Below, one piece after another: positions 38,397 to 48,292 of a DNA stretch of 64,000 nt. A program made the position numbers and the translations under genes. The stretch is from Laspinema palackyanum D2c (GTDB lineage Bacteria > Cyanobacteriota > Cyanobacteriia > Cyanobacteriales > Laspinemataceae), in NCBI RefSeq assembly GCF_025370875.1, contig NZ_JAMXFD010000012.1, forward strand, positions 62,001 to 126,000, read 5' to 3'. Position 1 is the first letter of the stretch. Every line of letters starts with the position of its first letter. The notes beneath the pieces were generated by a model that saw only the letters and a program-made list of their open reading frames with translations, had not been told where the DNA came from and did no database searches.

Positions 38397-39179
38397 ATGA
38401 GTGATCCGTTGATTGAATTGAAGGGAGTGTCTAAGTCCTTTGGGCGGAATGTGATTTTAAACGAAGTGGATTTATGCATTTACCGCAACGAGGCCCTCTC
38501 AATCATTGGACCCTCTGGGACAGGCAAATCAACAATTTTGCGGATTATTGCGGGATTGCTGGAGCCTGATGCCGGGGAAGTTTATGTGCAGGGAATTCGC
38601 CGCGATCGCTGGATGGATGATTTAGCTGATCCCATTGGCATTGGTATGGTCTTTCAGAATGCGGCCCTATTTGATTCCTTAAACGTGGATGAAAATGTCG
38701 GATTTTTCCTCTACGAACACTCCAAATTATCCCGCAAGCAAATTCGACAACTGGTCACCGAGAAGCTAGAAATGGTAGGGTTGCCAGGAATCGGCAATAA
38801 ATACCCAGCCGAACTGTCTGGAGGGATGCGAAAGCGGGTGAGTTTTGCCCGGGCGATTATGGCGAATCCAGATGACCCCACCGCCAGTCCAGAAGTGCTG
38901 CTCTATGATGAACCGACGGCAGGTTTAGATCCGATCGCCTCTACGGTGATTGAAGATTTAATCCGAGAGTTACAGGCGGCCCGAGGCGGCTGTAGCACTT
39001 ATGTGATGGTCACGCACCAAGATAGCACCATTCGCCGAACCTCTGATCGGATCGTGTTTTTATTTGATGGGAAAGTGCAGTGGCAAGGTGGAATTGAGGA
39101 GATTGACACCACCGAGAACCCCTTAGTCCGACAATTTTTCAGTGGGAGCATTACGGGACCGATTCAACTAGCCGGTTGA
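38397..39179 (+). CDS. ABC transporter ATP-binding protein, MlaF/TGD3-like
   Basis: A 260-residue ATPase. Walker A is GPSGTGKSTI, the signature motif is LSGGMRKRVSFARAI, Walker B is LLYDEPTAGLDPIAS and the H-loop is MVTHQDSTIRR. The LSGGMRKRV signature and length are typical of the MlaF family, which powers phospholipid transport with an MlaE permease and MCE-domain MlaD. A GTG at 38361 would add 12 residues; ATG 38397 is preferred because the domain begins immediately after it. An MCE gene follows 141 bp downstream, supporting the assignment. The permease is not in this window. Confidence 0.9.
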   Translation: MSDPLIELKGVSKSFGRNVILNEVDLCIYRNEALSIIGPSGTGKSTILRIIAGLLEPDAGEVYVQGIRRDRWMDDLADPIGIGMVFQNAALFDSLNVDENVGFFLYEHSKLSRKQIRQLVTEKLEMVGLPGIGNKYPAELSGGMRKRVSFARAIMANPDDPTASPEVLLYDEPTAGLDPIASTVIEDLIRELQAARGGCSTYVMVTHQDSTIRRTSDRIVFLFDGKVQWQGGIEEIDTTENPLVRQFFSGSITGPIQLAG

Positions 39180-39320
39180 GCATAAGGCGATCGCAAGACA
39201 GCATGAAGGTAAGAGTGCCGTGGCAGTATGGCATTATCAGAGTCTGGGTAGCACTGCACAGGTGGGAGTCAAAATCATAGCAACAACGTCAAGAGAGCAA
39301 CTATCGCAGAAGGAGAATCC

Positions 39321-41024
39321 ATGCGTTCGTCACGAAAGCTGAGAGAAGGATCAATTGGTTTATTACTTTTGGCCGGTTTAGGATTATTTGGCGGCATTAT
39401 TTTATGGCTGCGCGGGGTTGGATTAGGCCGCGAAAGCTATACCCTGGTTGTCTCATTCCCTAACGTTGCGGGGATGCAGGTGGGGGGGCCGGTACGCTAC
39501 CGGGGAGTCTCGGTGGGCCGGATTGCCAATATTATCCCCGGAACCAATGGAGTCGATGTGGAGCTGATAGTGGCTCCAGCGACCCTGGTGATTCCTAATG
39601 CCGTGTTGATCGAGGCCAATCAGGGGGGGTTAATTGGAGAAACCTGGGTGGATATCAACCCCCTCCAGGCTTTACCGCCTCAAATTATTAAAACCACCAC
39701 TCCCCTCGCTTCAGACTGCAATACGGAGTTAATTTTGTGCAATCGGGAGCGTCTTGAGGGACAGATTGGGGTGAATTTTGACGAACTCATTCGCGGTTCG
39801 ATGCGCTTTACGAATTTATTTTCAGATCCAGCCTTTTTTGCCAATCTGAATGCCTTGGTGAAAAACTCCACGGTTGCCACGGCTGAAATTACCCAACTCA
39901 GCCGGGAAATCGGGGTCTTGACCCAATCCGTGGAACGAGAGTTAGGTCTTTTCTCCACTGCCGCCCTTCAATCGGCCTCGGCCCTGAATACTGCTGCTGG
40001 ACAAATTGGCAATACGGCGAATCAGGTGGGGGCAATTTCGACCCAACTGGGGAGGACGGTGAATCAATATGGGGCGATCGCCGGGGATATCCGGGCCGCC
40101 ACCAATCAAATTGGGGCGACTGCCAATCAATATGGGACGATCGCCGGGGATATCCGCACCGCCACCAATCAAATTACCGCCATCTCCAATCGCTATGGGG
40201 CGATCGCTGGGGACCTCCAACGCACGGTGAATCAAGTGGGTGCCGCTGCTGAAGAATATCGCGTCGTTGCCGGGACCTTTGGTGCGAGTGCCGAACGGAT
40301 CAGTGGAACCATCGATGGACTCGGTGGCACCATTAATGGACTCGGCGGCACCGCTGGAGAACTCAACGTCACCGCCAGGGACCTGCGGACCCTAATTGGC
40401 AGTGTCAATGAACTCGTTGCCACCAATCGCGGTACCCTCGTCACCACCCTCAACAACATCAACACCACCAGCGAACAACTGCGAATCAGCGCCCAACAAA
40501 TTACCCCCCTCGTCGCTAGGGTTGAACAACAACTCAATCAATTTGAGGATTCTCAACTCTTAGCAAACCTAGATACCCTCTCCGTTACCGCAAATCAACT
40601 CGCCGCCAATGCCTCCGCTGCCTCTGCCAATCTCGCCCAACTCACCGATACCGCCATCTCCCCGGCCAATCTGCTGTCCTTACAACAAACCCTAGATTCA
40701 GCCCGCGCCACGTTCCAAAATGTCCAAAAAATCACCTCGGATTTGGAAGAGTTAACCGGCGATCCCGCTTTATTTGAGAGTATTCGGAATATTTTGCTGA
40801 TCCTGGGGGATCTGCTCTCTTCTACGGAACAACTCGAAGAGCACGCGCGGTTTGCGATGGCTTTAGCGCCCCTTTCTCATACCGTCAGCGACCCTTCCTT
40901 ACAGTCCCAACTCCTCCCGCCTGCTTCCGGAGAACAGAGACCCCAACAGCTTGATCCGGCTGTTGGGCCCCAGACTGCATCCCCAGGCCCTAATCCTGAT
41001 AAGCTCACCGCACGCACCCGTTGA
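39321..41024 (+). CDS. MCE-domain (MlaD/TGD2-like) lipid transport protein with 21-residue repeats
   Basis: A 567-residue protein with one N-terminal membrane helix (GLLLLAGLGLFGGIILWLRG) and an MCE domain (~35-115: VVSFPNVAGMQVGGPVRYRG then VSVGRI). The rest is a long helical domain. Within it, at about 40068-40256, three 21-residue units starting YGAIAGDIR, YGTIAGDIR and YGAIAGDLQ follow each other in frame. MCE proteins bind lipids and form rings or tubes between membranes. AGAAGGAG five bases before the ATG is a good ribosome-binding site. Together with the upstream ATPase it makes an Mla/TGD-like system for outer-membrane or thylakoid lipid traffic. Confidence 0.92.
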   Translation: MRSSRKLREGSIGLLLLAGLGLFGGIILWLRGVGLGRESYTLVVSFPNVAGMQVGGPVRYRGVSVGRIANIIPGTNGVDVELIVAPATLVIPNAVLIEANQGGLIGETWVDINPLQALPPQIIKTTTPLASDCNTELILCNRERLEGQIGVNFDELIRGSMRFTNLFSDPAFFANLNALVKNSTVATAEITQLSREIGVLTQSVERELGLFSTAALQSASALNTAAGQIGNTANQVGAISTQLGRTVNQYGAIAGDIRAATNQIGATANQYGTIAGDIRTATNQITAISNRYGAIAGDLQRTVNQVGAAAEEYRVVAGTFGASAERISGTIDGLGGTINGLGGTAGELNVTARDLRTLIGSVNELVATNRGTLVTTLNNINTTSEQLRISAQQITPLVARVEQQLNQFEDSQLLANLDTLSVTANQLAANASAASANLAQLTDTAISPANLLSLQQTLDSARATFQNVQKITSDLEELTGDPALFESIRNILLILGDLLSSTEQLEEHARFAMALAPLSHTVSDPSLQSQLLPPASGEQRPQQLDPAVGPQTASPGPNPDKLTARTR

Positions 41025-41067
41025 GTCCCCAAACCCATCCCCGGGAAAACGGGTTAACCACAAAGAA

Positions 41068-41118
41068 ACCAGTCCCCCTCCTTGAGGCTCAATTGAGCCG
41101 CAGATGAGGGAGACTGGT
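41068..41118 (+). terminator. Long hairpin terminator after the MCE gene
   Basis: ACCAGTCCCCCTC (41068-41080) pairs with GAGGGAGACTGGT (41106-41118); the inner GGCTCAATTGAGCC is a perfect palindrome. A TAAATTTT tail follows. It separates two convergent genes and may serve both. Confidence 0.7.
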
Positions 41119-41178
41119 CTAAATTTTGAGGGAATGTTTAGAAAACTCGACTAAAACAATGGGTTGTTTTGCAGTCCT

Positions 41179-41603
41179 CTAATCGTCATCTTCTTCGTCG
41201 AACTCCTCATCGTCTTCGTTGAGCAAGTCATTTTTACTGTTATCGACCTGAATCAGGTGGATGTGCTTGTAACCCAGTTTAATTTCAAACTCATCACCGG
41301 GCTTTAATCCCATTGACTGGGTATAAGTTGAACCAATGACAATTTGTCCGTTTTTGTGGACGCTGACTCGAAAAGTTGCCTCTCGACCGCGACCATCTTT
41401 TGACCCCTCTGGACTCAGGGGAATCCCGCGAGCTTCCAGCACGGCATCATAAAAGTCCGTGAGGTTTACCCGGAACTCTTCATTTTTTGACTTGCTGTAG
41501 TATCCACAGCGCTTGGCGGTTTCTCGGCGGGGTAAGTGCGAGAGTTCTTTTACTTTTTGAAGCAGCGCCTTTCCTTTAAGGGGGGTTGTAGCAATTTCAC
41601 TCA
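41179..41603 (-). CDS. cyAbrB-type transcriptional regulator
   Basis: A 140-residue cyanobacterial AbrB-like protein. The N-terminal motif KALLQKVKELSHLPRRETAK and RCGYYSKSKN are typical of this cyanobacterial-only group, and the C-terminal SpoVT/AbrB-like swapped hairpin follows (FRVSVHKNGQIVIGSTYTQS), ending in a very acidic tail (EDDEEFDEEDDD). These proteins bind DNA broadly and affect nitrogen/carbon balance and other global programmes. The start is ATG 41601-41603 by homologue length; an in-frame TTG at 41611-41613 has a better spaced GGAAGGA site and would add three residues (MKA). Monocistronic. Confidence 0.92.
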
Positions 41604-41905
41604 TTGCTTTCAATGATTATCCTTCCCGATCTAAAAACTGAAAATTCAGCCGCATCATTCAATTTGGCCTAGTTAAAAATATATCCTCAAATCTGTGATT
41701 TTTAACCATAATTTTTTATAAAAAAATTAAACGGCTCAATTTTTCACCCCGGTTCACCTGAATAGACCCGGGGGGGTTCAAACCCCGGCCTTATAGCTAA
41801 ATCGGTTAAATCCCGAGTAAAAACATCGCCCCATAAGACTTTCAGTCGGTTTTAACCGACTTCATTTGTTACACGGGGGATTGATCCCCCGTCGGTTGTT
41901 GCCAC
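41604..41905. other. Non-coding gap between cyAbrB and lpxD genes
   Basis: AT-rich near the cyAbrB start (probable promoter zone, 41680-41740), then a CCCGGGGGGGTTCAAACCCCGG palindrome-like stretch (about 41768-41788). No gene or tRNA could be built from the GGTTCAAACC motif. Confidence 0.5.
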
Positions 41906-42955
41906 TTAATTTGACTTGGAGCCCAACAAGCGCTGGAGTTGCTTGAGGGATTGATAAATTTCCGGAAGACGGTTGTAGATGGCAACGGTTTTCAGCCACT
42001 GTTTGTTAGGAATCGCTGGAAAACCCGAGACGATCGCCCCGGGAGGAATATCACTGGTAATGCCGGTTTTGGCGGAGGCGATCGCACCATCTCCCACTGT
42101 CACCTGATTGTTAACCCCCACTTGACCGCCTAAAATCACGTTGTTGCCTAACTTGGCCCCACCGGCTAATCCCACTTGAGCGGCTATAGCACAATTTTTG
42201 CCAATTTTGCACCCATGACCAATCTGCACTAAATTATCAATTTTTGTATTCTCCCCAATCCGGGTTTCCCCGACTGCGGGACGGTCGATGTTGCTATTAC
42301 AACCCACTTCTACACCATCCTCTAGGACGGTGTAGCCCGATTGCTCCATTTTCACCCAACCGGCGCGAGAGGGCACAAATCCAAACCCTTCAGACCCAAT
42401 CACGGCCCCCGCGTGAATGGTGCAACCCTTGCCGATGCGGGTGCGTTCATGGATGACGCAATGGCTATGCAAGACGGTCCCTTCGCCTATTTCAGCATGG
42501 GGATAGAGGGTGACGTTGGCATGAATGCAGACATGGTTGGCAATTTTGACCCCCTGGGCGATGGAGACAAAGGCCCCGATCGCCACATTCTCGCCCAAGG
42601 TGGCACCCGGGTGAATCGAGGCGGTGGGATGGATGCCTGATCGGAGTCGAAAGGGTTGATAAAACAAGGCGATCGCATGAGCAAATAATAATCGCGGTTC
42701 CCGGGTCGCCACCCAGACGATTCCGCGATCGCTCGCCTGTTGCTGCAACTGGGGATTCATCGGCAAAATCAACGCCGTAGCAGCAGTCCCCGCGATGCGA
42801 TCGGCAAATTTACCCCCTTCGATATAACTCAGACTCCCGGGAGTTGCCTCGTCTACTGCTGCCACTCCCGTGATTTCCGGGTCCTCCCCCCTGAAAACAG
42901 GGGGACTATCAGGCAGATGAATGGCAAGTTTTTGGACAATTTCACTAAATTTCAT
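41906..42955 (-). CDS. lpxD: UDP-3-O-(3-hydroxyacyl)glucosamine N-acyltransferase LpxD
   Basis: A 349-residue acyltransferase of lipid A synthesis. The N-terminal domain (MKFSEIVQKL start, ITGVAAVDEATPGSLSYI) is followed by a left-handed beta-helix of hexapeptide repeats from about residue 115 (IHPTASIHPGATLGENVAIG onward) with the catalytic His region of VQIGHGCKIG. The frame is open upstream, but ATG 42953-42955 gives the standard MKFSEI start; an ATG 15 bp further upstream is possible. It adds the second 3-hydroxyacyl chain from acyl-ACP. No other lpx gene is adjacent here. Confidence 0.95.
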   Translation of the reverse strand: MKFSEIVQKLAIHLPDSPPVFRGEDPEITGVAAVDEATPGSLSYIEGGKFADRIAGTAATALILPMNPQLQQQASDRGIVWVATREPRLLFAHAIALFYQPFRLRSGIHPTASIHPGATLGENVAIGAFVSIAQGVKIANHVCIHANVTLYPHAEIGEGTVLHSHCVIHERTRIGKGCTIHAGAVIGSEGFGFVPSRAGWVKMEQSGYTVLEDGVEVGCNSNIDRPAVGETRIGENTKIDNLVQIGHGCKIGKNCAIAAQVGLAGGAKLGNNVILGGQVGVNNQVTVGDGAIASAKTGITSDIPPGAIVSGFPAIPNKQWLKTVAIYNRLPEIYQSLKQLQRLLGSKSN

Positions 42956-43374
42956 AATGGCGATCGGCATATCTCGAAGGTTTGCCCGGGTAATAAAAAC
43001 CCGCACCCTCAAGGGTGGGGCTACACAAACAAAGCCTGCCTTCGCAGGCTACAAGAGGGGCGATTCGCGAATCGCCTCTACATTTAGCGTTTAGTAAGGG
43101 GATTGCAAAAAATAAATCATCCAGATGTTCGTAGTAACCCCTTTAGGGGTTTCTTTAAAGATGACGGGCGTGAAGGAGTCACTACAAACGTTTTGGCGGT
43201 TTTATTTTTTGGAGTTCCCTAAAAAAAATTGCGTAAGTCCTATTCTCCCAGAAGTCGAGTTGTTTTCTGCCAGTTCTCCGTGGCACTAAAGTATCCACTC
43301 CAAACGGTTTCAACCGCTAAAAATACCATAAAACTTGTCCCAGGCTTTAACCTCCGGACAATCCCTACCTCTAG
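42956..43374. other. Repeat-rich gap between lpxD and the YkvA-like gene
   Basis: No gene seen. It holds a GCCTGCCTTCGCAGGC hairpin (about 43035-43050), a GAGGGGCGATTCGCGAATCGCCTC palindrome (about 43055-43078) and, at 43127-43190, a member of the GTTCGTAGTAACCCCTTTAGGGGTT...CACTACAAACG family. Confidence 0.7.
43127..43190. repeat. GTTCGTAGTAACCCC...ACTACAAACG interspersed palindrome
   Basis: GTTCGTAGTAACCCC at the left and GAGTCACTACAAACG at the right are inverted to each other, with an AACCCCTTTAGGGGTT inner palindrome and CTTTAAAG. Related copies: 11711-11780, 16332-16523, 43905-43970. Confidence 0.75.
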
Positions 43375-43406
43375 CAAAAAACAAAGCCTACTGATCCAGC
43401 AGGCTT
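43375..43406 (-). terminator. Intrinsic terminator of the YkvA-like gene
   Basis: On the minus strand AAGCCTGCTG-GAT-CAGTAGGCTT (one mismatch) is followed at once by TGTTTTTTG. It begins 28 bp after the stop codon of the 43435-43755 gene. Strong match to a rho-independent terminator. Confidence 0.85.
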
Positions 43407-43434
43407 GAGGGGTGCTATTTATTTAAGAAATGAA

Positions 43435-43755
43435 TTATTGATTGACGGAACTGGCTTCTACATCTACTACCGTAGAACCCCCCACCGTTGAGGCGGTATT
43501 GACAGGATTGGTGGATTCTCCTACTTCACCTTTTCTGGCTTTAAAATAATCCATTGCCATTTGGGACAACTCAGAAACTAACAAAGTTGCCAGGGCGATG
43601 TCGTCAAGTTGCCCAATCACGGGGATGAAATCGGGAGCAACATCAATCGGGCTGAAGAAATAAGCCACGGTTCCCAAAATAATCCACCAGCGATATTTGG
43701 GGTTGCGAAGGGTGTTGCGATACCAGTTGTAAATTGATTGAATAGAGTTATTCAT
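43435..43755 (-). CDS. YkvA-like DUF1232 membrane protein
   Basis: A 106-residue protein with the DUF1232 core: RWWIILGTVAYFFSPIDVAP followed by DFIPVIGQLDDIALATLLVS. The family is widespread; the Pro-Ile-Asp-x-x-Pro-Asp-x-x-Pro stretch is its hallmark, but no biochemical function is established. One hydrophobic segment suggests membrane association. A GGAGG site precedes the ATG by about 8 nt. The gene is monocistronic with its own terminator. Confidence 0.88.
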   Translation of the reverse strand: MNNSIQSIYNWYRNTLRNPKYRWWIILGTVAYFFSPIDVAPDFIPVIGQLDDIALATLLVSELSQMAMDYFKARKGEVGESTNPVNTASTVGGSTVVDVEASSVNQ

Positions 43756-43904
43756 AAGTTGGTCCTCCAGTTACTCTTCAATCTTGACAAAGCGATCGCC
43801 CAATTGTCGGTGTAGATAACCCCCCTATTTTTACCAGGGAAGTTCTACTATTGACCGATCTCTCTGTTGAAGACTCCCCCTTAAACTAGCTCTGTGAAGA
43901 GGCA

Positions 43905-43970
43905 ACCCCTGAAGGGGTTACTACAAACGTTCGTAGTGACCCCTTTAGGGGTCATCTTGATATCAGGACA
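43905..43970. repeat. AACCCCTGAAGGGGTT / ACCCCTTTAGGGGT interspersed repeat
   Basis: Two back-to-back palindromes joined by ACTACAAACGTTCGTAGTG, itself an inverted repeat. Same family as 43127-43190, which lies on the other side of the YkvA-like gene. Confidence 0.75.
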
Positions 43971-44010
43971 GACGGGGTTACCCCTTAAACCCATCGTCTC
44001 CGAAGGCAAT

Positions 44011-45441
44011 TTATGCCTCCGCCACGAGGAAGGCGACGGCTTCCACATGGGAGGTTTGGGGAAAGAAATCTGCCGGTTGTAGGCAACTAAGGCGATAAAT
44101 TCCGCTATCACAGAGGATTTTTAGGTCCCGGGCGAGGGTGGAGGGTTTGCAACTGATGTACACAATCTGCTGGGGTGCAATCTGAATCAGGGTCTCCAAG
44201 ACGCTGCGATCGCAGCCTTTTCTCGGGGGATCCAATAAAACAATATCCGGTTTCTCTCCAGAGGGTAATCCCAGACTCTCTAATTGCGGCAATAATTTTT
44301 CAACGGACCCTTCATGAAAGGAGACATTTGTCAAGCCATTGAGTCGGGCATTTTCTTGGGCGATCGCGATCGCTGCTGGATTGATTTCCAAGCCGATCGC
44401 CTGTTGGACCCGTTTGGCGAGGGGGAGGGTAAAAGTGCCAATCCCGCAATAGGCATCCACCAATCGCTCAGTCCCCTGCAAATCCAGGCGAGAGGCGATC
44501 GTCTCTAACAGGACTTCTGCCGTTTCCGGATTCACCTGAAAAAACGTATCTGAGCGGAGTTGTAACTGGACTCCGGCAAATTCATCCACAAAATAGGGTT
44601 GACCCGCAACACAGCGCGTTTCCTCCCCTAAAATTGCATTGGTCCGGTTGGGGTTGTAATTGAGGCAAACTCCCACCAAATCCGGATAGCGACTCAACCA
44701 TTCCTCCGCCTGAGTCTCAATATCCATCAACTTCCGATTAGCAGAGACCAAAGTCAGCAAAATCTGTCCAGTCCGGCGACCTATTTGCAGCGCCAAGTGC
44801 CGGAGATTGCCCCGGTGTTCCGTTTCATTGTAAATCGACCATCCCCGGTCCTGAATGTCCTGTTTCACCTCAGCCAGGAGCGGATTTAATCGGGGGTCCT
44901 GGACCGGACATTGATTGATGTTAACCAAGTGATGACTATTTTTTTCATAGTATCCCGCTTGGACCTTGCCGGAAGAGGAACGACTGAGGGGATAGGTGGC
45001 TTTGTTGCGATAGCCAAAGGGAGAAGGAGAGGGCAAAATCGGCTCCACCTGCGGGTTCTCAATGCCGCCAATTCTGGCGATCGCTTGAGTGACGAGATTT
45101 TGCTTGGCTTGGAGTTGAGCAGAATAAGCCACACTTTGCCACTGACAACCCCCGCATTTATCCGCGACGATACAATGGGGGCGGATCCGACTTGGAGAGC
45201 GTTCCAGGACCTCTAGGAGTTTGCCATGGGCATATTGAGGCTTCACCCGCACCAGCCGGACCAACAGGCGATCGCCGGGAACCGCATCGGGAACGAAAAC
45301 CACTCGCCCCTCATAGCGCCCCACCCCGTCCCCGGTGTCGCTTAAATCCTCAATTTCTACTTCGATCGCGCAACCTTGTTGCCAATTTTCATCCTGCCGA
45401 TCCCCGACTGGGTACTTGTTTTGCCCATTAGTGGCACTCAC
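44011..45441 (-). CDS. rlmD: 23S rRNA (uracil-C5)-methyltransferase RlmD (TrmA/RumA family)
   Basis: A 476-residue enzyme. An N-terminal TRAM domain ([20 protein letters not shown]) is followed by the four-Cys iron-sulfur motif ([12 protein letters not shown] and a later Cys), the SAM-binding region [19 protein letters not shown] and the catalytic Cys motif [14 protein letters not shown]. It methylates a uridine of 23S rRNA; members can also act on other uridines, so the exact site is inferred. GTG at 45439-45441 (MSATNGQ) is chosen since AGAGAGG lies about ten bases upstream; the frame extends to a TTG at 45477 with no support. Confidence 0.88.
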   Translation of the reverse strand: MSATNGQNKYPVGDRQDENWQQGCAIEVEIEDLSDTGDGVGRYEGRVVFVPDAVPGDRLLVRLVRVKPQYAHGKLLEVLERSPSRIRPHCIVADKCGGCQWQSVAYSAQLQAKQNLVTQAIARIGGIENPQVEPILPSPSPFGYRNKATYPLSRSSSGKVQAGYYEKNSHHLVNINQCPVQDPRLNPLLAEVKQDIQDRGWSIYNETEHRGNLRHLALQIGRRTGQILLTLVSANRKLMDIETQAEEWLSRYPDLVGVCLNYNPNRTNAILGEETRCVAGQPYFVDEFAGVQLQLRSDTFFQVNPETAEVLLETIASRLDLQGTERLVDAYCGIGTFTLPLAKRVQQAIGLEINPAAIAIAQENARLNGLTNVSFHEGSVEKLLPQLESLGLPSGEKPDIVLLDPPRKGCDRSVLETLIQIAPQQIVYISCKPSTLARDLKILCDSGIYRLSCLQPADFFPQTSHVEAVAFLVAEA

Positions 45442-45519
45442 TGTAAATTTACCTCTCTTTATTTGTGTTCCCCTCAATGGCTAAACTACAGAAATGGATC
45501 TCCGATGTTTTGTAAAACC

Positions 45520-46005
45520 ATGAGTGTAGTTAGTCAAGTTATTCTCAAAGCCGACGATGAACTCCGTTATCCGACGAACGGGGAACTCACCAGTTTAACA
45601 CAATTTTTTCAAACCGGCCAGCAACGGGTGCGAATTGCTACTACGTTAGCTGAGAGCGAGAAGAAAATTGTGGAGCAAGCCAGCAAACGCCTTTGGCAAA
45701 AGCGCCCCGATTTTATCTCTCCGGGGGGCAATGCCTACGGCCAACGTCAACGGGCTCAGTGCCTCCGGGACTTCGGCTGGTATCTGCGTCTAGCCACCTA
45801 TGGCGTCCTCGCCGGAGACAAAGAACCGATTGAAAAAATCGGCATCATTGGTGCCCGGGAAATGTACAACGCCCTCGGAGTTCCCATGCCAGGAATGGCC
45901 GAGTCCATTGTCTGCCTCAAAGAAGCATCCTTGGCCCTTCTGAGTCAAGAAGATGCCACCGCTGCTGCCCCTTACTTTGACTACATCATTCAAGCGATGT
46001 CCTAA
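45520..46005 (+). CDS. apcD: Allophycocyanin alpha-B subunit ApcD
   Basis: A 161-residue phycobiliprotein. [19 protein letters not shown] is the ApcD-type N-terminus, and the phycocyanobilin-binding Cys lies in [21 protein letters not shown]-like [11 protein letters not shown] and the C-terminal [12 protein letters not shown] also match. ApcD is a terminal emitter of the phycobilisome core that passes energy mainly to photosystem I and takes part in state transitions. The length from ATG 45520 is exactly that of ApcD. It is separate from other apc genes, as is usual. Confidence 0.97.
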   Translation: MSVVSQVILKADDELRYPTNGELTSLTQFFQTGQQRVRIATTLAESEKKIVEQASKRLWQKRPDFISPGGNAYGQRQRAQCLRDFGWYLRLATYGVLAGDKEPIEKIGIIGAREMYNALGVPMPGMAESIVCLKEASLALLSQEDATAAAPYFDYIIQAMS

Positions 46006-46046
46006 GTCAAAGAGCCTTTCAAATCCAATTTTGATGAGCTAGATTG

Positions 46047-46098
46047 TAGCGGATAGAGATTAGTGTAGCAAGCATTAATACCTATCCGCTATTCTTTT
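46047..46098 (+). terminator. Possible terminator after apcD
   Basis: TAGCGGATAG (46047-46056) pairs perfectly with CTATCCGCTA (46082-46091) over a 25-nt loop, followed by TTCTTTT. The loop is long but the position, 42 bp after the stop codon, fits. Confidence 0.6.
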
Positions 46099-46133
46099 GG
46101 AAAAAACCGACATCCCTACATTTAACTGCACAT

Positions 46134-46447
46134 CCGGTCCCCTCCCCTGTGTCTTGGTCCGGGTTAGGGTGGGGTCCTCTTTAAGCTTAAGCAGGTGAGG
46201 AGGAATGAATGGGTAGAGGGTGTCGGCGGTGACCCGCTTAAGCCAGTTACGAAGAAATAGGTTGGCACCCGGGGTTCCATACAGGTGCGATCGCCTTCAA
46301 GAGTGGGTGAGGAGGCTGGAGCCCCCGAAGAACCCCACCCTAACCCTCCCCTTGGCAAGGGGAGGGGACCGGAAGTAAGGCAAATCAGTATGAGCGTAAA
46401 AAACCTACTCTTGTAAGTCTTCCCCATCTCCCCCATCCTCCCCATCC
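46134..46447. repeat. Palindrome-bounded interspersed repeat, copy B, with CCCCATC tract
   Basis: It runs from CCGGTCCCCTCCCCTGTGTC at 46134 to GGGGAGGGGACCGG ending at 46372, then through ACTCTTGTAAG into a short CCCCATC tract (46420-46447). It is collinear with copy A (960-1354) along its whole length but lacks the inner GCGTTATGTGGCG stem. It has no gene. Confidence 0.8.
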
Positions 46448-46586
46448 CTTGAGTAAATAAAAAAAAGATCCGGAAAATTTATAAAAAATTGGCTTATTTA
46501 GACGAGCATTAAGATAAGCAGCTAATCAGTAGCGTCAGGGTTCATTGGATGCAATTCCTATCAATATAATCCACAAGAACTGGTCT

Positions 46587-48029
46587 ATGATGAACAAAAT
46601 CAGCAGCTATCCCCTCGTTCTAATTACCTTATCGTTACTGAGTGCAGCAACGGTTACGCTAGGGAGTCAACAAGAGAGATTCGATGGGGGTAAAGTCCTA
46701 GCAAATGTTCCCACGGTTCAGCCGAGTATGAACGCCCAGCAACGGGTTATTTATGTTGATCCTAAGCGGGGAAATGATTCAGTCAGTGCCGGTCAAAGTG
46801 AGGCGAATGCGTTACGAACCATTACCGCTGCATTGGGACGGGCACAGTCGGGAACGGTGATTCAATTGGCACCGGGACGCTATCATGCCGGGGAAGTTTT
46901 TCCCTTGAAACTGCAACCGGGAGTTATTCTGCGCGGGGATGAAAGTGGCCGGGGTGATGGGGTGGTGATTACTGGAGGAGAAACCCATCTCAGCCGCATT
47001 TGGGCGGGTCAAAATATTACGATATTAGCCGGAGATAGTAGTCAAATTCTGGGAGTGACGGTCACCAACCCTAATCCTTACGGGACTGGAGTTTGGATAG
47101 AAAATGCCAATGCGATTGTTAGAAATAGTACCTTTACGAATAATAATCGGGAGGGTATTTTTGTATCAGGGACGGCTCAACCGATTATTGAAAATAATCA
47201 GTTTATGTATAATGGAGGAAATGGAATTTCAGTAACGAAGGAGGCGAAAGGGGAAATTCGCCGGAATGTGTTTCAGGATACGGGTTTTGCCTTGGCGATC
47301 GGGCATAATGCCGCCCCGGTGGTTGCCGGTAACCACATTCATCAAAATCGCATTGGGATTGTGGTGACGCAAGCAGCACGTCCTATTTTAGAGGGGAATA
47401 TTATCGAAAATAATAGCGATTATGGGTTAGTGGCGATCGCTGAATCTCAGCCTCAGATTGCTGCTAGTAATACCTTTCGCGGGAACGAACGGGAAAATCA
47501 ACTGATCGCCCGCAATCCCCAGGGAATTCCGCCGACTCCGGAAGAATCCACAGGCGTTCAGCAGGCTTATTTCACCTGCGAACCCTACGGCAACAATTAT
47601 GCAACAGTGGCTCAACAAGGGTATGCCTCAATTCCCCAAGCGATGATTGTTTGGAAGACTTCAGAGGTGGATTTACCTGAAAATCGCTGCAATGAAGTGA
47701 CCCAGAAGTTAAACCAAAAGGTGACGGCTTATGGGGGTCAGTTGCATAAAATGTTATTCGCTACGGGACGGGTGAATAATGATAAAGTCGTTTGTTTGGT
47801 GAAGGATTTACAAGAGAGTTGTCAGCCGGATAATATGTTGTTCACGTTGAGTGGATTTAATGCCAGTGACCCCACTCAAGTGTTGCGCCAGTTGATTGCC
47901 TTTAGTGTGGAAGGCAAGGGCAATCCGGTACAAGAGTTTGGTGAGGAGGCGATCGCCCCCTTAGAATCAGTGGCCCACAATTTAGAACCGGCATTGGGAT
48001 TGTGGTTTGTCAGGGGGTTAACTCAATAA
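46587..48029 (+). CDS. Exported DUF1565 beta-helix protein with COP23 C-terminal domain
   Basis: A 480-residue protein starting with a signal peptide (SSYPLVLITLSLLSAATVTL). Residues ~55-310 are a DUF1565 right-handed beta-helix: IYVDPKRGNDSVSAGQS, then repeated turns such as IENNQFMYNGGNGISV and GNIIENNSDYGLVAIAE. The C-terminal ~150 residues (YFTCEPYGNNYATVAQQGY, RCNEVTQKLN, VVCLVKDLQESCQPDN) match the COP23 family of circadian-oscillating membrane-associated proteins described in Cyanothece. Function of either domain is unknown; beta-helices often bind carbohydrate. Start at 46587 or the adjacent ATG 46590. A paralogue with a protease domain follows 263 bp downstream. Confidence 0.85.
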   Translation: MMNKISSYPLVLITLSLLSAATVTLGSQQERFDGGKVLANVPTVQPSMNAQQRVIYVDPKRGNDSVSAGQSEANALRTITAALGRAQSGTVIQLAPGRYHAGEVFPLKLQPGVILRGDESGRGDGVVITGGETHLSRIWAGQNITILAGDSSQILGVTVTNPNPYGTGVWIENANAIVRNSTFTNNNREGIFVSGTAQPIIENNQFMYNGGNGISVTKEAKGEIRRNVFQDTGFALAIGHNAAPVVAGNHIHQNRIGIVVTQAARPILEGNIIENNSDYGLVAIAESQPQIAASNTFRGNERENQLIARNPQGIPPTPEESTGVQQAYFTCEPYGNNYATVAQQGYASIPQAMIVWKTSEVDLPENRCNEVTQKLNQKVTAYGGQLHKMLFATGRVNNDKVVCLVKDLQESCQPDNMLFTLSGFNASDPTQVLRQLIAFSVEGKGNPVQEFGEEAIAPLESVAHNLEPALGLWFVRGLTQ

Positions 48030-48292
48030 CCGTGCAGGCGATCGCCACTCTTTCTTTAGTTTCTTTTTCTCTCAACACCTTGGGCAGTTTGCCTATATCA
48101 AGGCGCGGTTTATTCTGCGTCTTTTTTGTCTTCTTAAGGGATAAAAAGTTATAAAATGGGGGTTTATTAAGGTTAAAAACCTGCTAACTCACCTCATTAT
48201 CTTGTATTTGAATCACGGGAAGCAAAGCCTATAAATGTGCGAAATTTGCCCGCTCTAAGTCCCTATTTATAACCTACAAATAACAAATAATC

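Noticed and set aside
41768-41890. GGTTCAAACC motif suggesting a tRNA T-arm
   Set aside because: No acceptor, D-arm or anticodon stem can be fitted around it; it is the loop of a CCGGGG palindrome.
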